Positions 44,522-53,320 of a stretch of DNA of 64,000 nt are shown piece by piece (position 1 is the stretch's first letter; each line of letters opens with the position of its first letter). The notes under the pieces are model-generated. The model saw only the letters and a program-made list of their open reading frames with translations, made no database searches and was not told the origin of the DNA. The position numbers were made by a program, and so were the translations under genes. The DNA is from Sedimenticola selenatireducens DSM 17993 (GTDB lineage: Bacteria > Pseudomonadota > Gammaproteobacteria > Chromatiales > Chromatiaceae), in the NCBI RefSeq assembly GCF_000428045.1, contig NZ_ATZE01000012.1, positions 1 through 64,000 of the forward strand, read 5' to 3'.

Positions 44522-45840
44522 TAAACGCCTAACTCCGCTTGGGCCTGTTCGAAGGTCAGCCACTGCCCCCCAGCGGCCGGCCGCATGATGCTCCCCACAG
44601 TGCCCGGCCGAACCACATGCCCAGGCAGGCCAAGATCGGTCGCACCCACTGCAACGAAGACGTCGGCCGACGATGCGGCAGGCGCTTCAATGAAGCGTTC
44701 AGCAAGGCTGTTCAAGACGCACCCCGCACCGTTGATGACCCGGATGGAAAGCCCATGCAACGTGTAACCCTGTGGACGCTGTACTGCGCCAGCTCGCCGA
44801 AGGAGGAGGTGGAAGCATCCAAGCACATCGCCGTCTCCGGGGCGCTTGGTTGTTGCAGGACGACCATTGGGCACGCCCTCGGCGTCCCTGCGCCAGTCGT
44901 ACAGAGATTCGCTGTCCAACGCGGCAACGTTCAGCCACGCCGGATCGCAAGCTATACCAGCCACAGCCTCAAACGCAGCACGACCCGCAGCTAGCACCTG
45001 CCGTAAGTAATTCTCAGAAAATGCTCTTCGCAACTCGTCAAGCGCGTCGGCTCCTGACTCTTGAACGTGCGAGAAAGTGACTTGCGGCTGATGCGCGAGC
45101 GCCCAAAGATCCGGCGCTTTCTGTTCGAGATCGGCACCCTCGGAGAGATCGATCACGGTAATCGATAGCGGGGCAATTCCTTGAATAGCACCGCCAACTA
45201 TCTGGTTAAGGTAATTCCAATCGGACCAGAAACCCACCACTAGTAGATCTTTCTGGCGCAGATTGGCTTCCATCCAGACTCTACTGCTTGCGATACGGTC
45301 AGAAATGATTGGATCGTTGAGCTGCGACGGCGCCCACACGGTGGAACGGCGGTCACGATGCGAGCAGCCGTGGAACTTCAGGAACGGGGACTGAGCATGA
45401 GAACATGCCGTCGCTTCGTCCCCATTCAACGAACCGCAAAAATCAGCGCCGTAGTCCCATGCGCGCCGCTCAATCAACTTGTCGTAGTTGCTGGAAAGAC
45501 CGGCGACGACGGCCTTTGTGATCAGGAAGTCTGCGATTGCGGCGTGACCGGGATTGGGGGGACGTTCGAACTCAATCCACGGAACGAGATTCTCAATGAA
45601 CTGAGCCTCGAGGGTATTGAGATCGGCAAAGTGTTCTGCCAGTCCCTCAAGATCCTGGCGAAGCGCGGGATCGATGTGCGGGTCCACTCTAACTTGGTAG
45701 GCATCAAAGCACATCTCGGCAACTCGACGCGCAGAGGGGAGATTGCTTGGTGGAGCCATTGACAGACCGGCGCCGCATAGCACTACGAGACGACCAGCGT
45801 CCATGGACGCCAACAACCGCGTTCTCACTTCCGGTGTCAA
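44521..45840 (-). CDS. SIR2-domain protein, probable NAD-depleting effector
   Basis: A 439-residue protein. The N-terminal SIR2 fold has GAGLS at 23-27 (NAD-binding GAGxS), NYD at 118-120 (usually TTNYD, here SSNYD) and the catalytic His in FLKFHG (H157), then LLVVGFWSDWN. The residual ~200 residues are of unknown fold and may contact the middle component. Antiviral SIR2 domains hydrolyse NAD+ to stop phage replication. The zinc-binding cysteines of deacetylase sirtuins are absent, which favours the NADase type. It follows mod by 10 nt and precedes the middle component with overlapping stop/start. Confidence 0.82.
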   Translation of the reverse strand: MTPEVRTRLLASMDAGRLVVLCGAGLSMAPPSNLPSARRVAEMCFDAYQVRVDPHIDPALRQDLEGLAEHFADLNTLEAQFIENLVPWIEFERPPNPGHAAIADFLITKAVVAGLSSNYDKLIERRAWDYGADFCGSLNGDEATACSHAQSPFLKFHGCSHRDRRSTVWAPSQLNDPIISDRIASSRVWMEANLRQKDLLVVGFWSDWNYLNQIVGGAIQGIAPLSITVIDLSEGADLEQKAPDLWALAHQPQVTFSHVQESGADALDELRRAFSENYLRQVLAAGRAAFEAVAGIACDPAWLNVAALDSESLYDWRRDAEGVPNGRPATTKRPGDGDVLGCFHLLLRRAGAVQRPQGYTLHGLSIRVINGAGCVLNSLAERFIEAPAASSADVFVAVGATDLGLPGHVVRPGTVGSIMRPAAGGQWLTFEQAQAELGV

Positions 45841-45850
45841 AGTGGTTCCC

Positions 45851-48619
45851 TCATACGCGGAACACCTTCATTACTTCATCGCCAAGGTGGTTGATGACCT
45901 TAACCGCTATACGACCCGATGTCGGCTTGTTGAAAGGGCGTGAGGTATCGCTGTTGAGTGTGGCCCAGGCATCCTCATTGATCTCCGCCTTGAGCGTGGT
46001 CTTGAGTGCCTTGTAGGGGTCATTCGCACCTAGGAAGTAAGCATGGCGGACAAAGAAGCTCTCTTCGTTGTAATCGGTGTCGATGAACCAGCAGGCGATG
46101 CCCTCCGCCCCGTCACTGCGGACTTCGCCGGTGTTGGGATGAAAGACATCCACACCATTAACCTTGACCTGAATCTTTCCATCTTTGGCATCGATGATGT
46201 CGATATCTGGCTCACCAAAGATGACGAATAGGTTGCCCTTTCCGGTGTTCTTCAGATCCTCGGCCATGTGCAGGTCAGCATTCATTCTTGCCTTGAGGAC
46301 TGGGATACGGCCGAGCTTGTCGAACTCTGAAGAATGAGCGTCGTAGTTGAAGGCGCAAGAAATCAGTACATCGAAGTCGGCGTCGCCTGCTTCACGGGCG
46401 GCGAACACCAGATCAGGGCGGGACACTGTACCAAACTCCGGTCCGATAAAGATGCCGGCACGTTTCTCTGAACCAGACTCTTCATAATGTCCCTCGGCAC
46501 AGATCAGGTCACCCGGCCATGGTGTCAAAGATATGAAATCGATCTTGTCTTCCTTGTGAGCCTGCTGCACTCCGGCAGTTTTTAGGTTTTCCATAATCAT
46601 CCGGACGAAATCCCGCTCCTCACCGTAGCCGTCCTGTGGTTCCGAAACGCCGTCAATTAGCTCGTCATTTTCATCGACGCCAAGGACGCGGTGTGGTGAG
46701 AGACTTTCCACGGTAAAGGGTCCGGCCACCCGTACCTTCTTCTTATCCTCATAGGGTTTGTCGTAGAGGTATTCAAAGTCCGCTTTGGCGGCGATAGAGG
46801 CATCGATCTCTTTTTGCCGTACAATACGTTGTTCCCACCACTCAGCATGTAACTTCTTGGCGGCATCATCCCAATCGTCATTGGCATCTCTGGGGATTTC
46901 CCATTCTTCCCATGTCTCTCCCAATTCCTGATTAAGTTGATTACGCAGTGGCTCTAGTTTTTCTTGGTACTGCTCCCAGATAATGTCAATTTCGGAGTTG
47001 TTGGCGATGGATTTGAGCGTGACACGTGGTGCACGTTCGTAAACAAATCCCTGTCGTATGCTCTCGTGTGTCGGTGATTCACTGGGTGTTGAGTGCGTAA
47101 CGTTTGCTTCCTTTAGCTGTCCTTCGTGACTATCAGTAAGAAGATAATAAGGATAGCGAGCCCCCATAATACGGGCTCGGGCCAAAGCCAAGGCGACACG
47201 GGAAGTATCCATCGTAATCCATCGGCGACCCCACTGCTCAGCGACGTAAGCGGTAGTTCCAGAACCACAGGTCGGATCTATGACCAGATCACCTGGATCA
47301 GTGGTCATTAATATACAACGCTGCACTATTTCTGTATTTGTCTGAACAACATAGACGGGTGATGATTGACCAAGAAACCCGTCCCAAAGATTCCCGATCG
47401 CGGTAAGACTGCTCTCATCTAGATATCGCAAATGCCGCAGGGACTTGCCAATTACAATAATGCGGTCAGTTTTGAGTGCTCGTTCTAGCTGTTCTTTTGT
47501 GGTTCCCCACCACCGCTTTCCTGAATCAAAATTACGACCAACATACTCAACTTCGTATTTGGCTCCAGGACCAGGCTTCGTAAGTGATACATCTTGACCA
47601 AACTTCGCATCCGCTGGAATCTCTACTCCCAATTTTTCAAGTTTTGAGCGTCTTATTCTCTCACCATTGGGGAGAATCACCCATGGGAAGTTTTTATCTT
47701 CCTCTGCGTCCTTTATCTTATAAAGTTGACGATATTTTACCTGTGTAGCGGATGCACGGCTGTACCACAGCAAGTAATCCAAGCGTGCAGGCATTCTTCC
47801 AGATGCAGATAAACCCGTAGCACCTTTAGTAAATGCGATCATCGCCACTTGGCAATCTTCTCCAAATACTTCATCTAGTAACGCCCGCACACGATGAACA
47901 TTCTCATCACCTATCTGGACAAATATCGAGCCACTATCGTGCAACAAATCCCGCGCGACGGTCAGTCGATCTCGAAGGTAAGTAAGGTATGAATGAATTC
48001 CATTCCGCCACGTGTCGCGAAACGCTTTTACTTGTTCTGGCTCACGTGTAATCTGCTCAATATTCCCATCCTTCACATCACGGCTTGTTGTTGACCACTG
48101 GAAGTTGGAATTAAACTTGATGCCGTAGGGTGGATCGATGTAGATACACTGCACCTTGCCACGCAGACCTTCGCGCTCGGCCAACGACGCCATCACCTGC
48201 AAACCATCACCCAGGATCATGCGATTAGTCCAGTTAGCATCGTGCTGGTAGAACTCTGTTTTAGCGCCTTCGTCTGGTACGCCATTAAAATCAGCAAAGA
48301 GGTCTACTTGGGAGTCTGCCGCCGCTTCATCGGTTTCAGTGCGAAGAAGCAAGTCATCAATCAGCACCTTAGGGTGGAGCTTCTCCTGGATGTATAGCGG
48401 TGGGGTATGAACCACCAAGTCTGACCAGTCCTGCTCATCCTTGCCACGCCAGACCAGTTGGGGGTCCAGATCGCGGTTTCTGCGCTCGTAGGCGACTCGG
48501 ATCGGGTCTTGATCGTCCTTCTGCATTACCGAGTGGTATTCGGCCGTCGGGATATTCTTGCGCGACGCCTCCTCGTGGGTAAGGGTCTCGACTGTTTTCT
48601 TGGTTTGTTTCTTTGCCAT
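45851..48619 (-). CDS. mod: Type III restriction-modification methyltransferase (Mod), enlarged
   Basis: A 922-residue beta-class N6-adenine methyltransferase. The catalytic motif IV IDPPYGIKFN is at ~161-170 and the SAM-binding motif I DPTCGSGTTAYVAEQWGRRW follows much later, the order typical of type III Mod. It is ~250 residues longer than EcoP1I/EcoP15I-type Mod; the extra C-terminal part (from ~600) includes SLSPHRVLGVDE and a domain with DIIDAKDGKIQVKVNGVDVF. The C-terminal part may recognise DNA or contact Res. It lies 10 nt downstream of res and 10 nt upstream of the SIR2 gene, within one transcript. Confidence 0.92.
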   Translation of the reverse strand: MAKKQTKKTVETLTHEEASRKNIPTAEYHSVMQKDDQDPIRVAYERRNRDLDPQLVWRGKDEQDWSDLVVHTPPLYIQEKLHPKVLIDDLLLRTETDEAAADSQVDLFADFNGVPDEGAKTEFYQHDANWTNRMILGDGLQVMASLAEREGLRGKVQCIYIDPPYGIKFNSNFQWSTTSRDVKDGNIEQITREPEQVKAFRDTWRNGIHSYLTYLRDRLTVARDLLHDSGSIFVQIGDENVHRVRALLDEVFGEDCQVAMIAFTKGATGLSASGRMPARLDYLLWYSRASATQVKYRQLYKIKDAEEDKNFPWVILPNGERIRRSKLEKLGVEIPADAKFGQDVSLTKPGPGAKYEVEYVGRNFDSGKRWWGTTKEQLERALKTDRIIVIGKSLRHLRYLDESSLTAIGNLWDGFLGQSSPVYVVQTNTEIVQRCILMTTDPGDLVIDPTCGSGTTAYVAEQWGRRWITMDTSRVALALARARIMGARYPYYLLTDSHEGQLKEANVTHSTPSESPTHESIRQGFVYERAPRVTLKSIANNSEIDIIWEQYQEKLEPLRNQLNQELGETWEEWEIPRDANDDWDDAAKKLHAEWWEQRIVRQKEIDASIAAKADFEYLYDKPYEDKKKVRVAGPFTVESLSPHRVLGVDENDELIDGVSEPQDGYGEERDFVRMIMENLKTAGVQQAHKEDKIDFISLTPWPGDLICAEGHYEESGSEKRAGIFIGPEFGTVSRPDLVFAAREAGDADFDVLISCAFNYDAHSSEFDKLGRIPVLKARMNADLHMAEDLKNTGKGNLFVIFGEPDIDIIDAKDGKIQVKVNGVDVFHPNTGEVRSDGAEGIACWFIDTDYNEESFFVRHAYFLGANDPYKALKTTLKAEINEDAWATLNSDTSRPFNKPTSGRIAVKVINHLGDEVMKVFRV

Positions 48620-48629
48620 ACGGATATCC

Positions 48630-51600
48630 TTACGCCGCCAGCTGTGCAGTGACGGATTCGATCATCTTGTTGAATTCGGCTTCAATCTTGTCGGCGAAGT
48701 CAATTTGCATCTCGTAAACATCTGTGAATTCGGCGAAGGCCCAGCGGCCGTATTGACTGAGATTGTTCACACCGGGGACCCAGTAGGTCTCCATCGTGGA
48801 CTTCTTCTCTTTCGCATCCTCTCGCCGGTAGCCCTTAATTTCCACAATCAGATGCAGCAGGTCGTCATCACCGTGACCATCATTGATCATGACGATGAAG
48901 TCTGGGATATATTTACGTGTCTCGGAACCGTAGCGGTATGGCACTTCAAGCCCCAGATTATGGTTCTTTACGTAGGCTTTTACTTTCGGGTGCGACTCGA
49001 CCACACGGCAGAACTCCCCTTCCCAGTCGCTATCGAGAATCGCCCAGTTGATATGGCAAAGTTTGGAGTCCGTCTCCCAACGGTCGGTCTTGGAGGTATT
49101 GAAGTTGACATGGGCGGTGGAACCGACAGGATTGTAGGGATCGAGCACAGCCCTGATGGGGCGCTCACCAACCAGCGACCGCGTAATGCCAGCGGTGATG
49201 CGTTCACACGCCATATCAGCCAGTTCCTGGTACATGAGCTGCGCGGGGTAGGTGCCGCCTTTGCAGACCAGACAGTTATCGAGCCACTGTTTGGTAATGC
49301 GTTTCAATTGACCGAAAAGGTGTAATTTGGGTTCTTCGCCTGGGTCGCGCCATTTTGTGTAGAGCAGTCGCTGGGTAATATGGAACAGCAGTGTGGAACG
49401 GCGCATGTCCTCCAGGTGTTCCAGACTCAGATCCACGTCCTCACCGATAATTCCGGCATTCTTAGTGATCGACGGGCCGACCAAGTCTGGTGTCAGTTCC
49501 AGAACGGAGTCGTCATTGAACTCGGCAGTCAGCCGTTCCTCTGGCAGCTCTACACGATAGCCTGCGACACGCGGGAAACGGATTTCCAGGGCATCGCGCT
49601 CAGGGCGAATGGCCTTGACCTGGATGGTCTCGCGAGGTGGCTGCGGTGGTGCGACCACGGGCTTGGCCGTGAAATCGAAGGGAATGCCCAGGACGTCAGC
49701 ATATTCGACGTTAAACAGTCCTTCTTCATTCAGATCGTAAGACTGGCGCCGCAATGCACGACCTATTACCTGCTCGCACAGGAGCTGAGTACCAAAGGCT
49801 CGAACTCCCAATACGTGAGTGACGTTGTTGGCATCCCAGCCTTCGGTGAGCATCGAGACAGAGACCACGCAGCGAACCGATTCGCCTAGCTGACCTGCCT
49901 TTCCTACCGTGTTCATAACCTCGCGCAGCAGGTCTTGCTCAGTGATGTTCTCGGCCTGGCGGCGGTCTCCGGTTCGTTCGATTATCTCGCGGCGAAAACG
50001 TTCGATCTCATCAGCGGCCATTTTGTGAAAATTCTTGTCCAGCGCCTCACCCGATTCAAGCTGTTCGCTATCGATCAATAATGTGCGAGGCCGTGCAATC
50101 GGGTTGCCGTGTTCATCAAAGTTTCGGAATAACGGTAAACGCCCATTTTCAAGTGTTGAGGAACCGTCATCATTTTCCCGTTGAAAGCCAGAGATATAGT
50201 CATACACCAGCTTGGAGGTAGAGGTGTTGTTACAGACCACGATGAAGCAGGGAGGCACATGAACCCCAGCATCCTTCCATAGCTCATAGGTCTTCTCATA
50301 GTGGCCGTAAAGCGCCTCGAGGGCGGTCTGTAGTCTCACAGGCAGACTGAGCGGGTCGAGTATTTTTGACTTGCCCCGGCCTTTTTTTGGCATGTCCTTT
50401 CGAATGTGTTCCCACAGTTTGCGGAACATTGGCATTTCGTCACCGGGAAGATTTTGCGCTACGGGCACTCGAGGTAGTTTGACGATTCCGCACTCTATGG
50501 CATCCATGAGCGAGAAATCACTCATTGTCCAGGGAAACAGGGTGCCCTCCGCGTAACCGGAACCGCTCAGGAAGAAGGGAGTCGCCGACAGATCAACAAC
50601 ACGAGTCACTCCGAGTTTTCGGTTGACTGCTTCGATACCAGATATCCAAAGCCGGGCAGCTTCACTATTTTTTTCGGCCTCTTTCCGATCATCTCCCTTG
50701 AGATCACCTTCGGCATCATGGTCGGGTTTTTCACGATAGCAGTGGTGAGCCTCATCGTTAATCACCATGATGTTCTTCATACCCATCAGGTCAGGCATTA
50801 CCCTTTGAAGCATCTGGCCCTCTGTTTCCAGGGTGTTCAGTGCCTCCCCTCGTCCCTGAAGTAGTGAGCGGCCACCTTTAGAAAGATCTTGGCGCTCACG
50901 CTGCTTGAAGGCATGGTAGTTAGTGATAACGATCTTAGCCCGTTCGAGCTCACCCATCATATCGCCAGGTATTAGCTCTCGGCTGAGGTAATAGCTATCG
51001 GGATCGTTGGGTTGCAGAACACGCAGACGATCTCGAATGGTCAAGCCTGGGGCTACAATAAGGAATCCGCGAGTAAACCGCTTGCTCTGAGGTTTGCGTA
51101 CCGAGTTGATGGTCTGCCAGGCAATCAACATGGCCATGACTGTGGTTTTTCCGGCTCCGGTGGCCAGCTTCAAGGCAAGACGCATGATCTCCGGATTAGC
51201 ATCATTGTTAGCATTCGCCAGATGTTCCAGAAAGCCTTTGCCAAGCTTTCCGGTGTTGGGAGCGACTTCGGTCAGCCAGACCGCCGTTTCAACGGCTTCG
51301 ACCTGACAGAAAAAGGGACGGATACTACTGAAGTTGTGATGTCGCCAGTGTTGGAGCAGGCGGGCGGTTTCTGGTGTTACTTTCCAGTCGTTAGAGTTCG
51401 GCAGTGCTCGCCATTTATCAACCTGATGACGAATACCATTGATGATTGCCGTATGGTCGTATTGCTGTTCATCTGTGGACAGGCCCTTGCCTTCATCGAA
51501 GAGCAGTTGTGATTGTTCTGCCGTCCCTTTGCGTTTTCTGGGCTTGGGGATGGGTGTAATGAATTCCGCGCGGCGACGGCTTTCGATGATCTGCTGTGTG

Positions 51601-51689
51601 GGTTGACCGCTGTCGTCCAGTTCCCAGTGCCGATTAGGGTAGTCATAGGGAGAATTGAGAACGGGGCGTTCAAAGAATTGGTTATCCAT
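48630..51689 (-). CDS. res: Type III restriction endonuclease (Res)
   Basis: A 1019-residue restriction subunit. The SF2 helicase core shows KLATGAGKTTVMAMLIAW (motif I), VINDEAHHCY (II), LSATPFFLSG (III) and MLTEGWDANNVTHVLGVRAF...CEQVIGRALRR (V/VI). The C-terminal endonuclease is PDFIVMINDGHGDDDLLHLIVEIKGYR, a PD-x(n)-ExK site. With Mod it cuts unmodified DNA after ATP-driven communication between sites. It overlaps the small HTH gene by 8 nt and precedes mod by 10 nt. This order (HTH, res, mod) differs from mod-res of EcoP1I. Confidence 0.93.
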   Translation of the reverse strand: MDNQFFERPVLNSPYDYPNRHWELDDSGQPTQQIIESRRRAEFITPIPKPRKRKGTAEQSQLLFDEGKGLSTDEQQYDHTAIINGIRHQVDKWRALPNSNDWKVTPETARLLQHWRHHNFSSIRPFFCQVEAVETAVWLTEVAPNTGKLGKGFLEHLANANNDANPEIMRLALKLATGAGKTTVMAMLIAWQTINSVRKPQSKRFTRGFLIVAPGLTIRDRLRVLQPNDPDSYYLSRELIPGDMMGELERAKIVITNYHAFKQRERQDLSKGGRSLLQGRGEALNTLETEGQMLQRVMPDLMGMKNIMVINDEAHHCYREKPDHDAEGDLKGDDRKEAEKNSEAARLWISGIEAVNRKLGVTRVVDLSATPFFLSGSGYAEGTLFPWTMSDFSLMDAIECGIVKLPRVPVAQNLPGDEMPMFRKLWEHIRKDMPKKGRGKSKILDPLSLPVRLQTALEALYGHYEKTYELWKDAGVHVPPCFIVVCNNTSTSKLVYDYISGFQRENDDGSSTLENGRLPLFRNFDEHGNPIARPRTLLIDSEQLESGEALDKNFHKMAADEIERFRREIIERTGDRRQAENITEQDLLREVMNTVGKAGQLGESVRCVVSVSMLTEGWDANNVTHVLGVRAFGTQLLCEQVIGRALRRQSYDLNEEGLFNVEYADVLGIPFDFTAKPVVAPPQPPRETIQVKAIRPERDALEIRFPRVAGYRVELPEERLTAEFNDDSVLELTPDLVGPSITKNAGIIGEDVDLSLEHLEDMRRSTLLFHITQRLLYTKWRDPGEEPKLHLFGQLKRITKQWLDNCLVCKGGTYPAQLMYQELADMACERITAGITRSLVGERPIRAVLDPYNPVGSTAHVNFNTSKTDRWETDSKLCHINWAILDSDWEGEFCRVVESHPKVKAYVKNHNLGLEVPYRYGSETRKYIPDFIVMINDGHGDDDLLHLIVEIKGYRREDAKEKKSTMETYWVPGVNNLSQYGRWAFAEFTDVYEMQIDFADKIEAEFNKMIESVTAQLAA

Positions 51690-51864
51690 TTTCCTTATAT
51701 TCCCCTCTTACCCACAGATCTACTTCATTTTTTCTGAATTTCCAGAGACGGCCTACTTTATGGGCAGGCATTTTCTTGCGATCGATCCATTTGTATATAG
51801 TGTCCCGCTTGACCCCGAGATGAGCCGCAATCTCATCCACCGAAAACCAACGATCATCAGTCAT
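51682..51864 (-). CDS. Excisionase/AlpA-like helix-turn-helix protein
   Basis: A 60-residue DNA-binding protein. WFSVDEIAAHLGVKRDTIYKWIDRKKMPAHKVGRLWKFRKNEVDLWV is the MerR-like HTH_17 fold of excisionases and AlpA-type regulators. It is the first gene of the island operon and overlaps res by 8 nt. It may regulate the operon or act as a recombination directionality factor; no partner integrase is nearby, so regulation is favoured. Confidence 0.85.
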   Translation of the reverse strand: MTDDRWFSVDEIAAHLGVKRDTIYKWIDRKKMPAHKVGRLWKFRKNEVDLWVRGEYKENG

Positions 51865-52099
51865 TGCTTAACACCCCAGTACGGATTCCACCCGATAAAG
51901 AACCATACACTGACTCAAATCACGCTCGCTGAACCAGTCACACCAGTTGTCCAATAAAAACGGGAATAATCGGTCATATAGTATTAGAATAGCCACATAA
52001 AAGATAGAATTTTATGCCAATCCGAGTTCTGATATCCAAGTAGAAGGCACTGCGAATCAATATGTTACACAAGCCACCCCCGACAGTGACCGGAAGGAG
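51865..52099. promoter_or_regulatory. Divergent promoter region between the RM-SIR2 operon and the TIR gene
   Basis: This 235-nt AT-rich spacer must hold promoters for both the eight-gene minus-strand operon and the plus-strand TIR gene. GGAAGGAG at 52092-52099 is the TIR ribosome site. TATAGT-like elements are present around 51977 but a correctly spaced -35 was not established. No additional gene is seen. Confidence 0.5.
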
Positions 52100-53062
52100 A
52101 TGATGGTGGAGGTTTTCTTTTCCTACTCACACCAGGACGAAGGATTGCGCAATGAGTTGGAAAAACACCTGTCGCTCCTTCGACGGCAAGGAGTGATTGA
52201 TATTTGGAGTGATCATCGCATCAGTCCAGGCGAGGAGCTTGGCGGTGAAATCGACCAGCACCTTGAATCGGCTGACATCATTCTCCTATTGGTGAGTCCC
52301 GACTTCCTGAATTCGGACTATTGCTATGACATCGAAATGAAACGAGCGATGGAGCGCCACGAACACGGAGAAACACGTGTGATACCGGTCATCCTGCGAC
52401 CTTGTGATTGGCAGAGCGCACCTTTCGGAAAGCTTAAGGCTATTCCGAACGATGGAAAGCCAGTTACAAAACACCAGACACTCGACGATGCATTCCTTGA
52501 TATCACACGTGCCATCCGGAGTGTCGCCCAACAACTGAAACCAGCCTCGACAGGCACAGTACACGCTGAATCCACACCTATTGAAAGCACCTCGGTGCCG
52601 TCGCCCGGCCAAAAGGTTCGATCCAGCAATCTGAGGATTCATCAGGAGTTCACCGACCGACAGCGGCACAAATTCCTCGATGATGCGTTTGAGTACATTG
52701 CCCAGTACTTCGAGGGTTCACTCGCGGAATTGGAATCACGGAACCCGGATGTGGAGACCAGTTTCAAACGGATCGATACGACTCGTTTTGAGGCGACAGC
52801 CTACATGAACGGGCAGGAACGCAGCCGGTGTGGAATCTGGCTGGGCGATAGTGCTTCTATACTTAAGGGCATCCTGTTTTCCCACAGTGGATTGGGGAAC
52901 GGGAACAGTTACAATGAATCATTGTCTGTGGAAGATGATGGCTTCTCACTTTTTCTGAAACCGATGGGCATGGCTCGTATGGGACAGCATATCGATGAGC
53001 GGCTCACACATGAAGGGGCAGCAGAATACTACTGGAATATTTTTATTGAGCGGCTTCGATAG
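52100..53062 (+). CDS. TIR-domain protein, probable antiviral effector
   Basis: A ~320-residue protein with an N-terminal TIR domain (residues ~3-135): EVFFSYSHQDEGLRNELEKHL (box 1), IDIWSDHRISPGEELGGEI (box 2-like BB loop) and SPDFLNSDYCYDIEM, where E79 is the expected catalytic glutamate of NAD-consuming TIRs. A Ser/Thr/Pro-rich linker (~145-175) leads to a C-terminal domain of unknown fold. ATG 52100, ATG 52103 or GTG 52106 could be the start; the Shine-Dalgarno favours the later two. It diverges from the restriction/SIR2 operon. Confidence 0.85.
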   Translation: MMVEVFFSYSHQDEGLRNELEKHLSLLRRQGVIDIWSDHRISPGEELGGEIDQHLESADIILLLVSPDFLNSDYCYDIEMKRAMERHEHGETRVIPVILRPCDWQSAPFGKLKAIPNDGKPVTKHQTLDDAFLDITRAIRSVAQQLKPASTGTVHAESTPIESTSVPSPGQKVRSSNLRIHQEFTDRQRHKFLDDAFEYIAQYFEGSLAELESRNPDVETSFKRIDTTRFEATAYMNGQERSRCGIWLGDSASILKGILFSHSGLGNGNSYNESLSVEDDGFSLFLKPMGMARMGQHIDERLTHEGAAEYYWNIFIERLR

Positions 53063-53086
53063 TGCGGTATTGTGATCAGGCAGTCT

Positions 53087-53320
53087 ATGCAGGAAAACAA
53101 AGTGAACAACTTTTTCAAACATCTGGTTAAGGCCCTACTCGCAGCCATTCGATTCGTGATGGTATTTTTTTCAGAAGCAGTAAGGCTTCTCGCCAGCAGC
53201 GCTCGAACATCACCAGCAGACGACGAGATCAATAACTCGTTTCGTGGTGGCGTTATGAATCACCGTACCGGAAAGTTTGACGACGGAAGCGATCCCGCAG
53301 GTTGGTACGAACGCGATTAG
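53087..53320 (+). CDS. Small hypothetical membrane protein
   Basis: A 77-residue protein with one probable membrane segment (LLAAIRFVMVFFSEAVRLLAS) and a conserved-looking polar tail including NHRTGKFDDGSDPAGWYE. It begins 24 nt after the TIR gene on the same strand; a GTG 15 nt further upstream is an alternative start. Its end overlaps the convergent traG end by 4 nt. It may be the last tra-region gene or a partner of the TIR protein; function is unknown. Confidence 0.5.
   Translation: MQENKVNNFFKHLVKALLAAIRFVMVFFSEAVRLLASSARTSPADDEINNSFRGGVMNHRTGKFDDGSDPAGWYERD

Noticed and set aside
35154-51864. Island operon as BREX or DISARM
   Set aside because: No PglZ, BrxC/PglY, DrmA/DrmB or Lon-like protein is encoded; the methyltransferase and helicase are of type III restriction type.
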